A stretch of DNA of 64,000 bases from Protea cynaroides (GCA_028583415.1 CM053268.1:18833923-18897922), one strand, 5' to 3'. Shown: positions 1 through 12,402, counted from the first letter of the stretch. Numbers and translations: made by a program. Notes: generated by a model not told the origin, from the letters alone.

Positions 1-479
1 TGATGATTAATTGGTAATTTAAAAAAAAAAATTGCATATTCACTTTTTGGTAGGGTTTTTTTTTTTTTTTTCTTTCTTGATTAGAAGGGAAGTTTTAAAT
101 TGATAGCACTACACCACATAGCAAACGAGCCAACTTCTTGCTGGCCTACCAAAACTTTAGAATATAATATTTTATTGCATTCTAAAATTCTCTTCTTATT
201 TTTGTATAATTTTCATCATTGAAGAAAGCTTGCATATTTTCCATCATTTACTGTTCTTTATCTCAATCTAGTATACTTATATAGAAGGATGCTCATAAAA
301 ATGGAATAAAAGCTATTTTTTTTTCGATTATAGGGTTACAATTTCTATTTTTTTAAAATTTAAATATCCACTAACATTGTTTATATAAAATCTATAAATA
401 CATATATGTAAGTCACTTTAAGTTTTCAAAATAATAGAGATAGATACATAAAATTATCATTGTATCATCATTACTTTTG

Positions 480-480
<1 letters not shown>

Positions 481-546
<66 letters not shown>
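481..546. repeat. (TA)n microsatellite
   Basis: An uninterrupted TA dinucleotide run of about 66 bp in AT-rich intergenic DNA. It is likely length-polymorphic. No gene signal lies on either side. Confidence 0.97.
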
Positions 547-551
<5 letters not shown>

Positions 552-941
552 TATTTATTTCACATAAAAAATAGCATTAAATTCCTCTTTAACCAATCAA
601 AGTGGTAAGTATTGACCCAAGGATAATTAGGGTGCTGGATTTTTAAATCTTTACATAGATGGGTTCTTTGAAAGTCAAATTCAATTTCCAATATTCGAAA
701 GTATGATTTTCTATTAACTTTGTATTATGAAACATATTCCAAGTTTGAGCGGTTTCTCCCCCCAAGAATAAATGTTTGAGACCAAGATATTCAAAATGAA
801 GTGATAATCAGCCGGCAATTTTGAAAGCCAATAGGAATCTGAAGCTTGGAATTTATAGATCAGCCAATAAAAGTCAGTTGCTCATAGCATATTCTTATAA
901 ATAAAATATGGGAATAGAGGCTTTTCTTTTTCATAGAGCTA

Positions 942-1416
942 AGAATGTTAAACGGTGTGGTTTGATTTTGATTCAGTGTGTAATGAGTAAAACTAAAATT
1001 GAATCATTTATTAACAAGTTTCAAAATGTTCATTTTGATTTTTGGTTTTTAAACGGTTTAGTTTCTAGGAGGAAGAAGAAGAGAGTTAGGAACAAAGGAG
1101 AGGGGGAAAACTAAGGAAAACAATAAAATAATTTTAATAATATATGAAAGTAGACTTACGATTTAGAAGTATACCATGTGGACAGCAATAAAATAAATTT
1201 TATTTATACAACTATAGACATTTAGCACTAAGAAATTAAGTAAAAGTTTAATTAGTTTTAATGGTTCCAAATAATCGATTTAAATGGTTTCGTTCTTGAA
1301 ACTAGAATCTAATTGTTTAACTAAAATGTTTTAATTTTTAAACCAGAATCAAATCATTTAATAATCGATTTAATGATTTCAGTTTAAACGGTTCGATTCG
1401 ACTTCATTTTTGACAC
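942..1416 (-). repeat. Dispersed non-coding repeat, copy 1
   Basis: This stretch aligns, reverse-complemented, along nearly its whole length with 50573-51066. Both copies have AAACGGTTT-type words at each arm, a central block that reads TTAGTACTAA-like, and an outer end of the form GACACCCTTA or TAAGGGTGCCA. Such ends are typical of non-autonomous hAT-like MITEs, but no clear 8-bp duplication was found. The short ORF at 908-1114 lies in this repeat and is not a gene. Confidence 0.7.
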
Positions 1417-3289
1417 CCTTACATAGGACAGAGTAATCTACAGACACAAAGACATGAGGAGGGGTATTATGATAAATTCATAAATAAATACTATGTTTTA
1501 TGCAACTTAGTCGGTGAATGTTGACAAATGACAGACCATGGTGTCAGGTACCTGATCTGTCGACTAGAAAAACTTTTTTGCCTTAAAATATTAAGAACTA
1601 TAATTTTCTAATGGTTTAACTATATTATAATCGTTGGCAAGGATCAAAACAAATGAAATAAAAATATGAATAATGACTATGTTTAGGGACTTTAGGGTTT
1701 TTATTTTCAAAGTCTTATTCTTTCATTGTCTTTTTTTTATTCAACCTTGACTCCACCGGCATGTTATGTCAACTTTTCAAGGTCCCATATTGCCCTTTCA
1801 ATCTGTCATTGTCTTGTAACAAAGAAAAGACAGAGAAATTGATCATCCAATCGCTTGCTATCTAATCCGAGATGACTCTGGTTGTCACCGGGGTTTTTTT
1901 TTTAATGGGAAAAGTTTTCTGTATTATTATTATTTTTTGAATTATTATTTATTTAATAATAGAGATGATGTTTTAAAAAATCACAAGACAAATATCAACT
2001 ATATATCCATTTTTATAATATTTTAATCTAAACAATTTAAGATTATCACATTACTACTTTCAATCAGCTTATTGGATCTGTGGGATTGGAGGAAAGAGTG
2101 ATCACAAATTTCACGAATCAATTTCAATCTTGTTCAGAATTAAGAGAGTATATAGTAATGTCTAGAATACAGGTACAAATGTATGAACACACACGTGAAG
2201 TATGCTAATACAATATTAATATTTAATTAAATTAGATTTTTGAAATTTGACTTGTAGTTAATGTAGACCATGTCTTTTCTATTCAATGGTTGAAATAAAT
2301 ATTACGTGACAGATGAGATGTCTTGTGATGCATAAAAAAAAAAAGAAAAATTAACTAACAATTGAACAATAATAATATTTTTTTATTTCAATTTAAACAA
2401 TGAATGTATGAGTGTAAATTATATTTGGATGAATGGGTACCAACTCACCTATTGCATTATTCATTACTTAAAAAAGCAAACTGGGAGAAAAGTGGAAAAC
2501 AAAGGCTGTTTATACACAAAAGTACACACCACCACCTTATGGCAGTCCATGTGGTTCATTGACACACTAAACTGGGCTATTGAGTTTGTGGGTCAGTAGG
2601 TCTTGGATTGTTAGCTTCTAGGATTTGTACTATTTTTTTTTTTTTATGACTCTGTTTATCAGTTGACTTTTTGACCAAAGTTATCACCATTGGGTCTTGG
2701 ACCACATTAGAAAATTTTCCGCAATCAATCAATTGACACCTAAGTCTTAATGGAAATGTCAAAGATCCACATTATTATTTAGATGGGACCTCGGTTGTAA
2801 ATGATGAGAATAGTAAGCATAAGAATGCCTGATTTCTCGATATGAAGAGACCATTCTAATACTTAAGTCAGATTCAAGCTATTACAATCAATAAAAAAAG
2901 GGATAATCATAGAAAGAGAGTAAGTGAGTCTCGGAGTCTCGGATTTAGAAATCCCCCATTTACCTTGTGGTGTTTGGATCGTTTTATAGAGGGGAATGAG
3001 TTAATTCTTGGATCTCTGCCTTCGGTCGTTTATTGGGTGGTTTTGATCGGTTCTTATTAGTAATAGAGAGGTCATTTATGAACAGTTGAATAGTGGCGAC
3101 ATCAATTACATCGGTCAAGGTGGTATGTATTCCTTCCGTAACTGATCAGATAGATATGATCCCGAACGTTAGATTAACTGTCTCCGTGGTAAATGTGGGG
3201 CATCTATGTGCCAACATTATTTATTCTTATCAAATGATTTGTGGAACAAATGGTATGAAGTTACAAAATCCTGATCCATGCCTCTAACT
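1417..3289. other. Intergenic, nothing recognised
   Basis: AT-rich DNA with homopolymer runs. Short ORFs on both strands show no family resemblance and no plausible splice structure. I see no gene here. Confidence 0.6.
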
Positions 3290-3475
3290 CATGATTCTAA
3301 ATCTGTGTATCGGATATGGTATCAGCGATGTGCCAAATCAATCCGATCTATATGTACGAATCCAATGAGAAATTGATAATATTAAAAAAGAGGAATCGGA
3401 TTGATGATCGATCAGATCCAAAACCAATACGTATTAAGCAATCAAGTCTTTGAGATGTTGGTTTTAACCAACTTA
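3290..3475 (-). repeat. GATC/ATCGGAT-rich MITE family, copy
   Basis: One of a set of roughly 200-bp dispersed repeats recognised by the words TCGGATTGAT, TTTCTCATTGGATCCGTA and CGATATCG. Other clear members lie at 7255-7480, 44035-44215 and 55610-55800. Orientation is given relative to the 7255 copy. It is non-coding. Confidence 0.6.
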
Positions 3476-4971
3476 GCTAATCCTTGGGGGTATGTTGGAT
3501 TAGTTAAGAGCCATGTTGTTCGAATTACTTATTTCTATTTTTTAAAAAAGGAAAAATATCACGTACTACTCACGTAGTTTGAGAAACATCACCTACCACC
3601 CCATGGTTTCAGAAATTATCAATCGCACCCCACTAACTGACGGAAGATAGTTCAAATTTTGTGTAGACGTTTTTACCTTTCTTATTTTAAACTGAGAAAT
3701 GTTAATGTTACGTGGCCACGTATAGGGGAGTTAAAATTATTATGTGCCATCAAATAAAGGCGTCGTGAGAAAATGATTAGTAGTTAGTTATTATAGGAGT
3801 AATACAGAGTTAATTTAGGGTTAGTTATTAGGTTTGTGGGATGAATAGTTTGGATGGTTTTAATAATTTGTAATGCTTATAAATATGATGTTTAAACTAA
3901 TGAAATGTAGTCTATAAAAAATATAAACACTATAGCACTTTAGAGTTGTAAAGGTAGTTTCCTCGTAAGTCAAAGGGTAGGCTTTAAATTATTATCTCTT
4001 TTATTTTCCTATGTTTTCTCTTATCTTTCTCTCATTTCTTATTTTATTTCTTCTCATTTTCTTATTTTATTTCTCCCCATCCTTTTATTTCTCTCCATCC
4101 CAAGATACGTATCAATTAATCCATGTTAAAATTACTAACTTGACCTTCTGTTGAAAATAACACTATACTCATTTATCATTTTCAATCTCACCCAAACCTT
4201 AATACTTGTGTCATTTCCCATGGACCGAATCCTAAAACGTCATACATCTTTGATGAAAGGAAAATCACAGGAACAAGAGAGACACCCAAATAGAAGTAGA
4301 TCCAGTATATCATCTTTGAATCTACTAAAGTCTTCAATTCTCGGATTGATTGATAGTTGATACCTCATTTCCCTTTACAAATGAACCCTCCTTCGATTTG
4401 CATGAACTTTGTCTGCAACTCCTTGATGGAGGAGAGAAGGAAACACACACCGACACAGAGATTATCTCTCTAGACCTTGATGGATGAGGTGAGAGGGGAG
4501 AGCGAGACCACTGACTTAGAGCTTGCAGTAGCCAAACTGATAGTGTGGGAGTCGTTGGGTTGTTGCCGGAAATCCTGAACTTCCCTACAACTCAGGCCCT
4601 TTGCTGCCGGGTTTTCTAATCGTCTATTGGTATTTTCTGGCCTTAATGCCATCTCCGGCGACTGCTAGTTCTCCACCGAAGGTACCGGCGTGAACCCATG
4701 GACGGATGAGAATGGGTTGAGACCTGTTCATTCGGGATTTTGATGGCATATCATTTGAAAATAGAATGAATGACAATGGGTTTTTTGGTCATTTAGTTGC
4801 TTTTGAGTTTAAGAAAAACATCGTCGAAAAGATTGGGCTAGCATGCATCGCGTGTCTATGGGATAAGGTACATTGGCGGGTCGACAGAACACAATAACTC
4901 TTTCTTTCCTCTCATTTTTTGTTGTTTTCTTCGTTGTGAAACTGAAGGCACTTATCCATTTCAAATTGTAG

Positions 4972-5400
4972 CGGATTCCACCAGAATTTGTGAAGAATAT
5001 TTCGGAAAATGAATCTGCAGAAGCTATCCTAAAGGATCCTATTAGTAGACGTTGGAGCATCAAATTAAGTAAATCTAAGGATGGCCTTATAAGCATTTTA
5101 ACCCCAAGGAGTAGTTGAGTCGACAAGGAGTCTACATCTCAGAAACAGTTCATTCTTTTTACTGTCTTGGGGCCACTCACATGGAACTGTTAAGTGCTCT
5201 TTCTTTCTTGTTATGGATGTAGGTGGAATGGTTCTCATTCAACCCTGGAATGACCCAGTTCATGCGGTTGTGAGTCAATATAAGCCTACGGGATTAGTCA
5301 GGCCAAAGGTCTGGATACTCGTCGTAAAAAAAAAAAAAAAAAAAAAAAAAGAGTAAATCTACGAATGGCATGTATTTTCAAGATGGTTTCAGATTTTATG
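4972..5400 (+). pseudogene. B3 DNA-binding domain fragment (REM-like), SINE-interrupted
   Basis: The plus strand from 4972 reads RIPPEFVKNISEN, then a segment ending WSIKLSKSKDG. This is the front half of a plant B3 domain as found in REM-type transcription factors. The following strand of the domain, MYFQDGF, resumes at 5370 after a SINE insertion. A stop lies directly before the RIPPEF segment and no start is visible, so this is a captured, non-functional fragment. In intact proteins the domain contacts DNA in the nucleus. The assignment rests on motif resemblance alone. Confidence 0.7.
5086..5351 (+). mobile_element. tRNA-type SINE inside the B3 fragment
   Basis: The insertion is flanked by an 18-bp duplication with two mismatches: AGTAAATCTAAGGATGGC (5068-5085) and AGTAAATCTACGAATGGC (5352-5369). 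It ends in about 25 A residues preceded by GGGATTAGTCAGGCCAAAGG and GGATACTCGTCG, a 3' end common in plant SINEs. A degenerate A-box-like GTAGTTGAGTCG lies near its 5' end. The duplication restores continuity of the B3 reading frame, which supports the boundaries. Confidence 0.75.
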
Positions 5401-5439
5401 AGACGATTTGTAGGATTCAATGGATCAAAGATTTGCAGG

Positions 5440-5590
5440 TTTCGAAGATTTGTGGGTTTGGTGGAATTGTTCAATTGTTCATACTCGGTGTATCAACTAC
5501 GACAATGTCTGCCATCGGATCGCCCATGAAATCCCAGCTGTCATCGTTTCCGTCAACTACCGATTAGCGCCGAAGAATCGATTTCCAGTA
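5440..5590 (+). pseudogene. Carboxylesterase (CXE / alpha-beta hydrolase 3) fragment
   Basis: The segment NYDNVCHRIAHEIPAVIVSV followed by NYRLAPKNRFP matches the region after the oxyanion-hole HGGG motif in plant carboxylesterases, the family that includes the GID1 gibberellin receptors. The preceding part (GFGGIVQLFILGVSTT) is in another frame, so a frameshift separates the HGGG-equivalent region from the rest. Only about 50 codons remain, with no catalytic Ser, Asp or His. It is a captured fragment in the MULE and cannot encode an enzyme. Confidence 0.8.
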
Positions 5591-5856
5591 CTCATGTCTT
5601 AAGTAATCTATGTGATTAATTAGATTAATTAATGAAGGGTAAACTAAACTTTTTCTCTCACAATAAGAGTAGTACTGTCAACAAAAAAATAGTTTTGAGG
5701 TGACATTAGCATTTAACGGAACCATCTTATTGGCTTGGGTCTTTTTGTTACACGTTTTGAAATTTGGGTGGTAGTTGATGATGTTAGAAACAATGGAATA
5801 GTAGATGATGTTTCTTAAACTATCTAGGTAGTACGTGATATTTTCTCTTAAAAAAA

Positions 5857-7254
5857 TTGACACTTTATATTAGCATTTGTAAATTGTATTGGATCTTCCG
5901 AAACGAAAATTTGAAAACGACATACAAAGGGACCTTAAAAGAGGGTAAAGTGGGAATAGGAAGATGTTAATTCCTCTACCATCTAAAATTGGCAATTTCT
6001 TTTTTTTTTTTTTTTTTTCATTACCATTTTTTTGGGTAAATACATCTTGATTTATTTTCTCAAAAAAGCAATACAAAATAGTAAAAACTTTCTAAAATTT
6101 CTAAAATGACATATATAGATACCAAATACAATATGTTAGACATAATAGGATTAATCAATGATGATATATAAATACTATAGTATTTTAAAATAAGATATAT
6201 TAATATTTAAAATTTGTTGATATATAAATTTAATTCAGTTTTATTCCAATTAAATGGTGTAGCTACATATATCCATTTTCTCCAATCAATTGTGTTTAAA
6301 ATCATATTTAGTTACAATCTTAAGTTATATATGTCTTTTCTCACCACTTCTTCTAAAGTCATTTTTGGTCTATCTCTATCTCTTTTAGTTCCTTTAATTT
6401 AAAACAAATCATTTCTCTATAATGGAACAGTCAAAGCCTCTGTTGCACATGTTCATACCACCTCAAATGAGTTTCTTGCAAATTTATGCCCACGAAAATC
6501 TAAATTTCCATGGGAAAAAATGTGGTATTACGCGGAATAGGAACGGTTGGAATTATGGATATTTTTACCGAACACTTTACCGCGGTAAATATCAACAACT
6601 TCTTCCGTGGGGAAAAATATGAATTTACGCCCGCGGGGGGGCCGCCGCCAGATTATACACGAAAACTGGTCCGCGGAAATATAACGACGAAACATCATTT
6701 AGGACGGAAAACTCGGAACATTGTTAGAGTTAACTCCCATGTTTGTTTTAATTTAATTATTCTTTATTTTGTCTCTTATAGTTTTACCACTCATCCACCT
6801 CATTATTCTCATTTTGACACATTAAGTTCATTTAAATGGTTTTTCTTTACCATTTAACATTTAACCGTATACCTTATATTTGGTTGTATAAGTGGTCTAC
6901 AATTTTTCCCTTTAAGCTTTAAAGAAATACATGGTCACATGCACAATACTCTGGAAGCACTCCTCCACTTCCAAAGTGTTGTGTGATCGACATATTTTGA
7001 TTATTGAGAAATTTTTAGTCACAATTAATATATATCCTTATTCTCTAATATATGATCCAACATTCCAACTACATTAAAAATTTTCACAAAAGAAGAAGAA
7101 GGAAAAAAAAAATTATCATTAAAAGTGGTGAAAAATATTTTCTTTTCTACCATGTTCAAATCTAGGTGAAGAGTTGTAATATTACCCTAACAAGAAGGCG
7201 CGAGGATCCATCTTTAGAGTTGCCTTATATGCATATGAAGGCAACTACTAGCGT
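5857..7254. other. Intergenic, nothing recognised
   Basis: AT-rich sequence with poly-T runs and a short GC-rich patch at 6625-6690. ORFs up to 115 codons (6510-6857) show no recognisable family and have low-complexity composition. No gene is called. Confidence 0.5.
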
Positions 7255-7480
7255 GGTTAGTTGGAATCATGGTTTAAGTAATTGATATTGGATCGATTAA
7301 TTCGTGTCAGTTTTGGATCTAATTGATTCCTAATTCAATTCTGTTTTAATATTATTATATATGGAATCGGCCACGTGTCAGTTTCTCATTGAATCCGTAG
7401 ACCAATCCGATCTAGGTCGGATCGATTTTTGACATGATCGATATAGAGTCTGATACTTCGATTTAGAACCTTGATTGAGT
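7255..7480 (+). repeat. GATC/ATCGGAT-rich MITE family, copy
   Basis: The best-preserved copy of the family also seen at 3290, 44035 and 55610. It runs from GGTTTAAGTAATTGATATTGG to CGATTTAGAACCTTG and shares an internal TGTCAGTTTCTCATT block with the 55610 copy. It is non-coding. Confidence 0.65.
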
Positions 7481-7484
7481 TGGA

Positions 7485-7605
7485 AATAATCTCATATTGG
7501 TTAAGTTTAGAACCTTGAGTGTCTTATATAATTGAGAGTCTTTCCACTTACTTGTTCAAACTTTTGAGATGAAAATGTAACAGATTGGAACCCTAACAGG
7601 TTGTT
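7485..7605 (+). repeat. Solo LTR fragment of the TRIM family at 16176-17165
   Basis: The sequence GGAAATAATCTCATATTGG, then TTAGAACCTTG, CTTATATA, GAGAGTCTTTCCACTTAC and GTTCAAACTTTTGAG, follows the TRIM LTRs at 16610 and 16833 in the same order. No PBS or second LTR accompanies it, so it is probably a solo or truncated LTR. Confidence 0.6.
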
Positions 7606-8013
7606 ACTAGTCCTAGGATTTTTCTCTAATTCTTCATCTTCCCCATCTCATGGTCGGACATCCGCTTCTCTCTATGAATACCAATTTTTTTATTTTTTTG
7701 AAAGAAAATATCATGCCCACGAGGGAATCATGTAATAGTAGTAAGATGATTATACTTAAGGAAAAAAAGGGAAATTACTCATACCTTCATTGGACTATGG
7801 CTAAATTTCAACACTCTTTCATTAGTTTCTGTCAATTATAGCCTTACCCTTTTAGTTAATGGTGTTAAACTTAAATTTTAAAAGACAACTTTACCTTTCC
7901 TTTCTTCTCTTCCTCTTGATTAGTCCACTCAACCTCAAGTTTGAAGAAATGGGTGACTCGTGAGGGGGCTTCTGTCCTATCAATCATTCAGATCATTTAG
8001 CCCACTTTTATAA

Positions 8014-8125
8014 GTGGAAGCAAATCGTCTCCCGTGGCTGGAGACTCATTGGGATCTATGTTGGACAAACTCCAGCCGCTGGATCGCGCTGGAGAGTCTC
8101 TAGCGGCTGGAGACGATTTCAACAC
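8014..8125. repeat. Foldback MITE F1
   Basis: A perfect 9-bp duplication CTTTTATAA (8005-8013 and 8126-8134) brackets a 112-bp palindrome whose arms read AAATCGTCTCC and GGAGACGATTT. Inner arms are CCGTGGCTGGAGACTC and its imperfect complement. It belongs to the same terminus family as F2-F6. Confidence 0.85.
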
Positions 8126-8169
8126 CTTTTATAATCGTTGCATTGCTAGCTAAAACAGTACAATAGCGA

Positions 8170-9060
8170 GGGAGAGAGAGAGAGAGCGAGAGAGAAAAGA
8201 GGGAGAGTGAGACAGAAGCCAAACAGATTTTGCTAGAATAAGGAGAGGGGAGTGATGGAGTTGGAAGAAGCCGTATCAGTTGTGAGTGGCCATCAAAGAA
8301 AGGGCTTAGGAGTTCGCCCCAACGAATTTTTAGGAAACTCTAATCTAGGGGTTTTTTTTTTTTTTCCTCTGACTTGTAAGTTTCACTTCAATCTCTCTGA
8401 TCTCTCCCGCAGAACTCCCTCCTTTGATACTCTCCGTCTCTCCCCCTTAGTCGTGAACCCACAGTCCCCCTCCCTTATTCTATTTCTCACCTTTATCTCT
8501 GTCACCCCCTGCTACACTACCTTTGTTTTTCTTCTTTTTCCTTTATCTTTTATTGGGTAGTTTTGGGGCTTTCATTTCGTCTTCATCTTTTGGATCAACT
8601 GCAACGCGGACCATAAAGTATATCTTTGTTTAATTGGGGGAGATAGAGTGAGAAATAGAAGGGAGGGGGATTGTGTGTTCACCGCCGGTGATCCCTGATT
8701 TTCTTCGAGACTTGGTTGCGAAGGCCTGCCTGTATACCAGTGAGGGTCTCAGCGCACGAAATGAGATGGGCTGGACCAAAGTCCGCAGAGGTTCTGTTGA
8801 GAACGCAATTGCGTTTGGATGTCGACCTAGTGTTTACAATTACTAGAGAAGTGGAGGGGAAGTTGAAGAGTTGCAGAAATTTAGGATTTAGTGATTGGGC
8901 CAGAAGACAAGTAAGAGAGAGATGGCTGGTTGTGGCAGTGCACGGGCTGGTTACCGCTTTAAGGACAGAGCTCTATATTGGGTGTCGCTGTTGATATCGT
9001 GAGTTCAAGGTTTGATAGCTTTGAAGGAATCGTTGAAGCTCTTGCTCTGAAGTGGGGAGC
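8170..9060 (+). other. Gene-like, unrecognised interior of element 4
   Basis: A GA-rich leader (8168-8220), an ATG at 8254 with an open frame running into a poly-T tract, CT-rich sequence resembling a 5' UTR or intron, and an open frame at 8716-8994 with no recognisable domain. Composition is clearly more GC-rich than flanking DNA. It is probably a captured 5' gene region (promoter, UTR and first exon). No function can be given. Confidence 0.35.
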
Positions 9061-9449
9061 CTCAGCTCCGTTTCATAATTCCTAAATAGAATTTGATTAA
9101 TGCCTTCCTTCGCTCCTTAGCAGCATTGTCCAGAGGCGTCCTGCATCCACATGCCCCCAGCTTGGTTCTAGCGTTGATGTTTGCTCTGTGTTCCAGCGAC
9201 TCGGTGGTTTTTGAATTTGATTTTATCTGCGAAATGAAAAAGAGAAAGAGAAGAAGATAAAAGTTATCAATAAGGGCAAAAATGACATTTCGTTTGAGGA
9301 CAAGATGATATGATCAACTAACATAAATCAACCAACAGACCAGGGGTATCTGTAACAGGTTTTGAAATTAGGATAATAATTGTAATTGTTTTAAACTTTA
9401 GAGTAGAGGTTGGAATTAGGATATCCAGGAGAGGTACGAGTAATTTTCC

Positions 9450-10747
9450 AAAAGAAAAAAGAGTAGCCTTATATTCATATAATGCCGGGGAATTGGAGAT
9501 GAAATGAACTCATTCCAAGATTCAACAAAATAAACCAATATTAATGTATCAAATACTTTTGCCCTTTTTTTCCCTTTTTTTTTTTTTATTTTTTTTTTTT
9601 AACGAGGAACCCATGGCCTATCCGTTTGATGGACCAAATAAACCCAGGTTCATGTGAACCCCACCATCCATATGTACCATCAAGCATTGTATGAGTGACT
9701 CAAAGAGATGAAGACGAGTTGAATTCAAAACCTCAAGCCTAGTTATTTTATTTGCCTTTTAAGAGGAGATACCTCTACATTTCTCTCCTCGTATATGTGT
9801 GGCACAGAACGTATCGATATTTATCTGTTCATTCATTTCATGATTTTATACTGTTTGATTTATTGTTGATCAATACAATCATAGTACATGGATTATTTTT
9901 TAATTCATAATAATTTAAGATTATGAGTTTGATGATAGCTTGAGACATTCGTTTTTATAAGAATAGACATAAGAAAGTTATGATTGCTTAGTCTATCCAT
10001 ATTGTTTTTTAAGATATTTACTCTCTCTCTCTCTAGAAAGGAGACGAGTCGGCTTCTCCATGTCATGTCATAGGAGTTAAGACCTTCTAATTCCCTTGGC
10101 TTGCCGTTCCACATAAAGTCTGGTTTGACAAAACCACATGACCTACCCATCTTTCTCTCACCTTCCTTTTGCATGCCATTTGATTGGATCACAACTTTTA
10201 TGCTTGCTAGATGGTTACCAAGCCTTACATATATTCCATTATCTAGTTGAATTAAAAGTAAACAATTAAATGAGACCCACAAGAATATTGTGGCTATTAA
10301 AGAGCTTGGTGGCCATCGAAATCTCCAAAATTGTTGTAAAAAAAGAAAAAAAAAAAGAAAAAAAAAAAGACCCACAAGGTGATCAGTTTTGTGGTTTCAT
10401 CTAATTTATTGTTTTTGGGAGGTTAAGAGTGTTGCTGATGGGTTAGCAAAGAAAATAGCATCATGACAATTTGTTGAATGTTGGATTCATTGTTTGGATT
10501 TTGTGGTTAGGGTTGTAGTGTGAGACGTTTCAGGGTGTTCGAGATTTAAATTCTATTAGTCTTGTTCTTTGCAGGGCTTTGCTGATGACAATGCCGAAGG
10601 TGAGGTATTACCTTCCCAAATTAACGTGTTTGTATTCTTTATTATTTATTTAGTTCAATAATAAAAATTTCTAATTTCTAACAAAAAATTAAAAATAAGG
10701 GGTCTCAACACTGCTAATAGTATATTCAATGTGGGACTCATATAAAT

Positions 10748-10800
<53 letters not shown>

Positions 10801-11434
10801 ATTCTATGATGGAAATTCCATATTGTAAACCCATTTTGACCACATGGGAAAAATGTTTGGATCCTTATTACAGCTTGATAAATAAGGTGTCCCGATATTA
10901 GTAAATGGTTATATTTGTTTTTGGTTTATGTCTACTTTATGACCTTTCATAATTCATTTACCAAAAATATTAAAGTTATGTTTGAATGTAGAAAAAAAAA
11001 AAACAACAATGATAAAATATTAATCACTTTACATGTCAATTTTTCATTTCAAATTTTTGTTCTCATTAAAATGTATTTTATTTTTTTATTGAAAAAATAA
11101 TTATTTTGATAATGGAAAATATTGATTGTATGATACTATCAAGATATGTGGACAATCGAAGATCCAACAAATATGACATGGTAGAGACATCCAATGGTCC
11201 CGAAATCCTTTCCTTATAACTTCCAATCTAAGACCCCATTGATGCTTTGGGAATATTCACCTTAGATTGTCAACATATCCAAGGGTTTGGACACCTCATC
11301 CTTCCACTAAAGATGGAAACACTTGGAATGACTTGACCTGCTAACCACTTTAACTGGTCAACACAACTAATCAACTATCTATCTAAGAAATGAATCTGCA
11401 TTCAATGCAATATGTTTGTAAGCTTTTAATCTTA
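9450..11434. other. Intergenic with (GA)n
   Basis: AT-rich sequence with poly-T at 9580-9600, A-rich tracts at 10338-10368 and a (GA)n run at about 10752-10796. The 156-codon minus ORF at 9905-10375 is open but low-complexity at its start and resembles no family known to me. Confidence 0.5.
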
Positions 11435-11535
11435 TTAGCCACGTGTCACTATCGGTCTACCCTATTGGCCACGATACAAATCGATTTTGGCATCAACTGA
11501 TATTCAAACTGATATTAATTACAAAAACCTTGGCT
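11435..11535 (+). repeat. MITE copy related to 50270-50415
   Basis: It shares the ordered words CACGT, TACCCTATTGGCC, GATTTTGGCATC and TGATATT with 50270-50415. It is a short, partial non-coding repeat. Confidence 0.5.
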
Positions 11536-11834
11536 AGTTCCTAAGGTTTCTCTATTCATATGTAAAGTTTGAATCAAACTGATTATCAAATAATAAAAAA
11601 AAAAATCTTAAAATTTAGAACTTCTAAAACAAAGCATAGACCATTAAAAAGGTACATGGACTTTCATGAGAGGTTATTTCCCCTCCAATAGTCAGATTTA
11701 TTACATTACTTTTCGTCCTATCACAGTATGTATCGCAAATAAATGCAAAAGATTTTGATTCATTAGAATAAGAAAAACCTTAATTTTTATGGGAAAAATA
11801 TTTGTCAAGCAGTGTCTTGTGCCCAGAGACCAGG

Positions 11835-11980
11835 CAAACAAATCCTCTCCTGCGGTCCTGCCGCCTGCCAAGGGCCGGATTTCAGCCGGCCCACCCCCCA
11901 ATGTATTGGCAGGCGGCCAGACCGAACTCCGGTCCTTGGATCTGCGGCAGGAACCTCCTGCCGCAGGAGACGATTTGGAT
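11835..11980. repeat. Foldback MITE F2
   Basis: The arms AAATCCTCTCCTGCGG and (complement) AAATCGTCTCCTGCGG enclose a GC-rich centre with nested palindromes. A perfect 12-bp direct repeat CCAGAGACCAGG lies at 11823-11834 and 11981-11992, the likely target duplication. The overlapping ORFs on both strands here come from the palindrome and are not genes. Confidence 0.75.
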
Positions 11981-12402
11981 CCAGAGACCAGGGGTGAAAC
12001 CCCTTTTTTTTTTTTTTTTTTTTATTACCAAAAATAGAAAGGGTGAAATGATCACCCCACTTCCTAGTTTGGATACATGTGCATGCATTTGGACTAGTTT
12101 CCGTATGAGTACAAAACTACACAGCCGAACATAAAACCTTTACCTATTTTTTAATCATAGTAACTACAAATAAATCTTATAATATGATCTATAAAACACC
12201 CATGACATGTATGGCTAATGGTGTGTCTCCCTGCTTTATGTGAATTTAAGAATCTTTACTCCAATTAATGATTGATGTCACAAATCAGCCCTCACTTTCC
12301 CTGAAATCAATATTTTTAATTTAATAAGGTGAGATTTTCAACAACTTTATAACAACAGGGGACAAATTTTGACATAAACTGCCCATATGATCATAATATT
12401 GT

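Larger units (their letters stand above)
3551..5847. mobile_element. Pack-MULE-like element 1 (B3 + CXE fragments)
   Basis: The terminal inverted repeats start GAAAAATATCACGTACTAC on the left, and GAGAAAATATCACGTACTAC as the reverse complement on the right. Similarity continues for about 75 bp. The flanks TTAAAAAAG (3542-3550) and TTAAAAAAA (5848-5856) form a 9-bp duplication with one mismatch, the length expected of Mutator-like elements. Just inside are the words TGACGGAA and a T-rich TTTTTACC block, also found in the other three elements of this kind here. There is no transposase. The interior carries degraded host-gene pieces (a B3 domain and a carboxylesterase) in the plus orientation, interrupted by a SINE. 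A GC-richer part (4380-4760) is probably captured too but is unrecognised. Confidence 0.8.
7770..9449. mobile_element. Pack-MULE-like element 4 (contents unrecognised)
   Basis: The left end GGAAATTACTCATACCT and the reverse complement of the right end GGAAAATTACTCGTACCT form an inverted repeat. Just inside each end lies the module shared with the other MULEs here: GACAACTTTACCTTTCC on the left and ATGTCATTTTTGCCCTTATT on the right (complement). The flanks are A-rich, so the 9-bp duplication cannot be fixed. The interior is more GC-rich than the surroundings and includes a foldback MITE. Confidence 0.6.

Noticed and set aside
9905..10375. A 156-codon minus ORF as a gene
   Set aside because: It starts in a poly-A/T tract, shows no recognisable domain and has no supporting splice or promoter context.
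11701..12134. Several overlapping ORFs on both strands
   Set aside because: They are produced by the GC-rich palindrome of foldback MITE F2.
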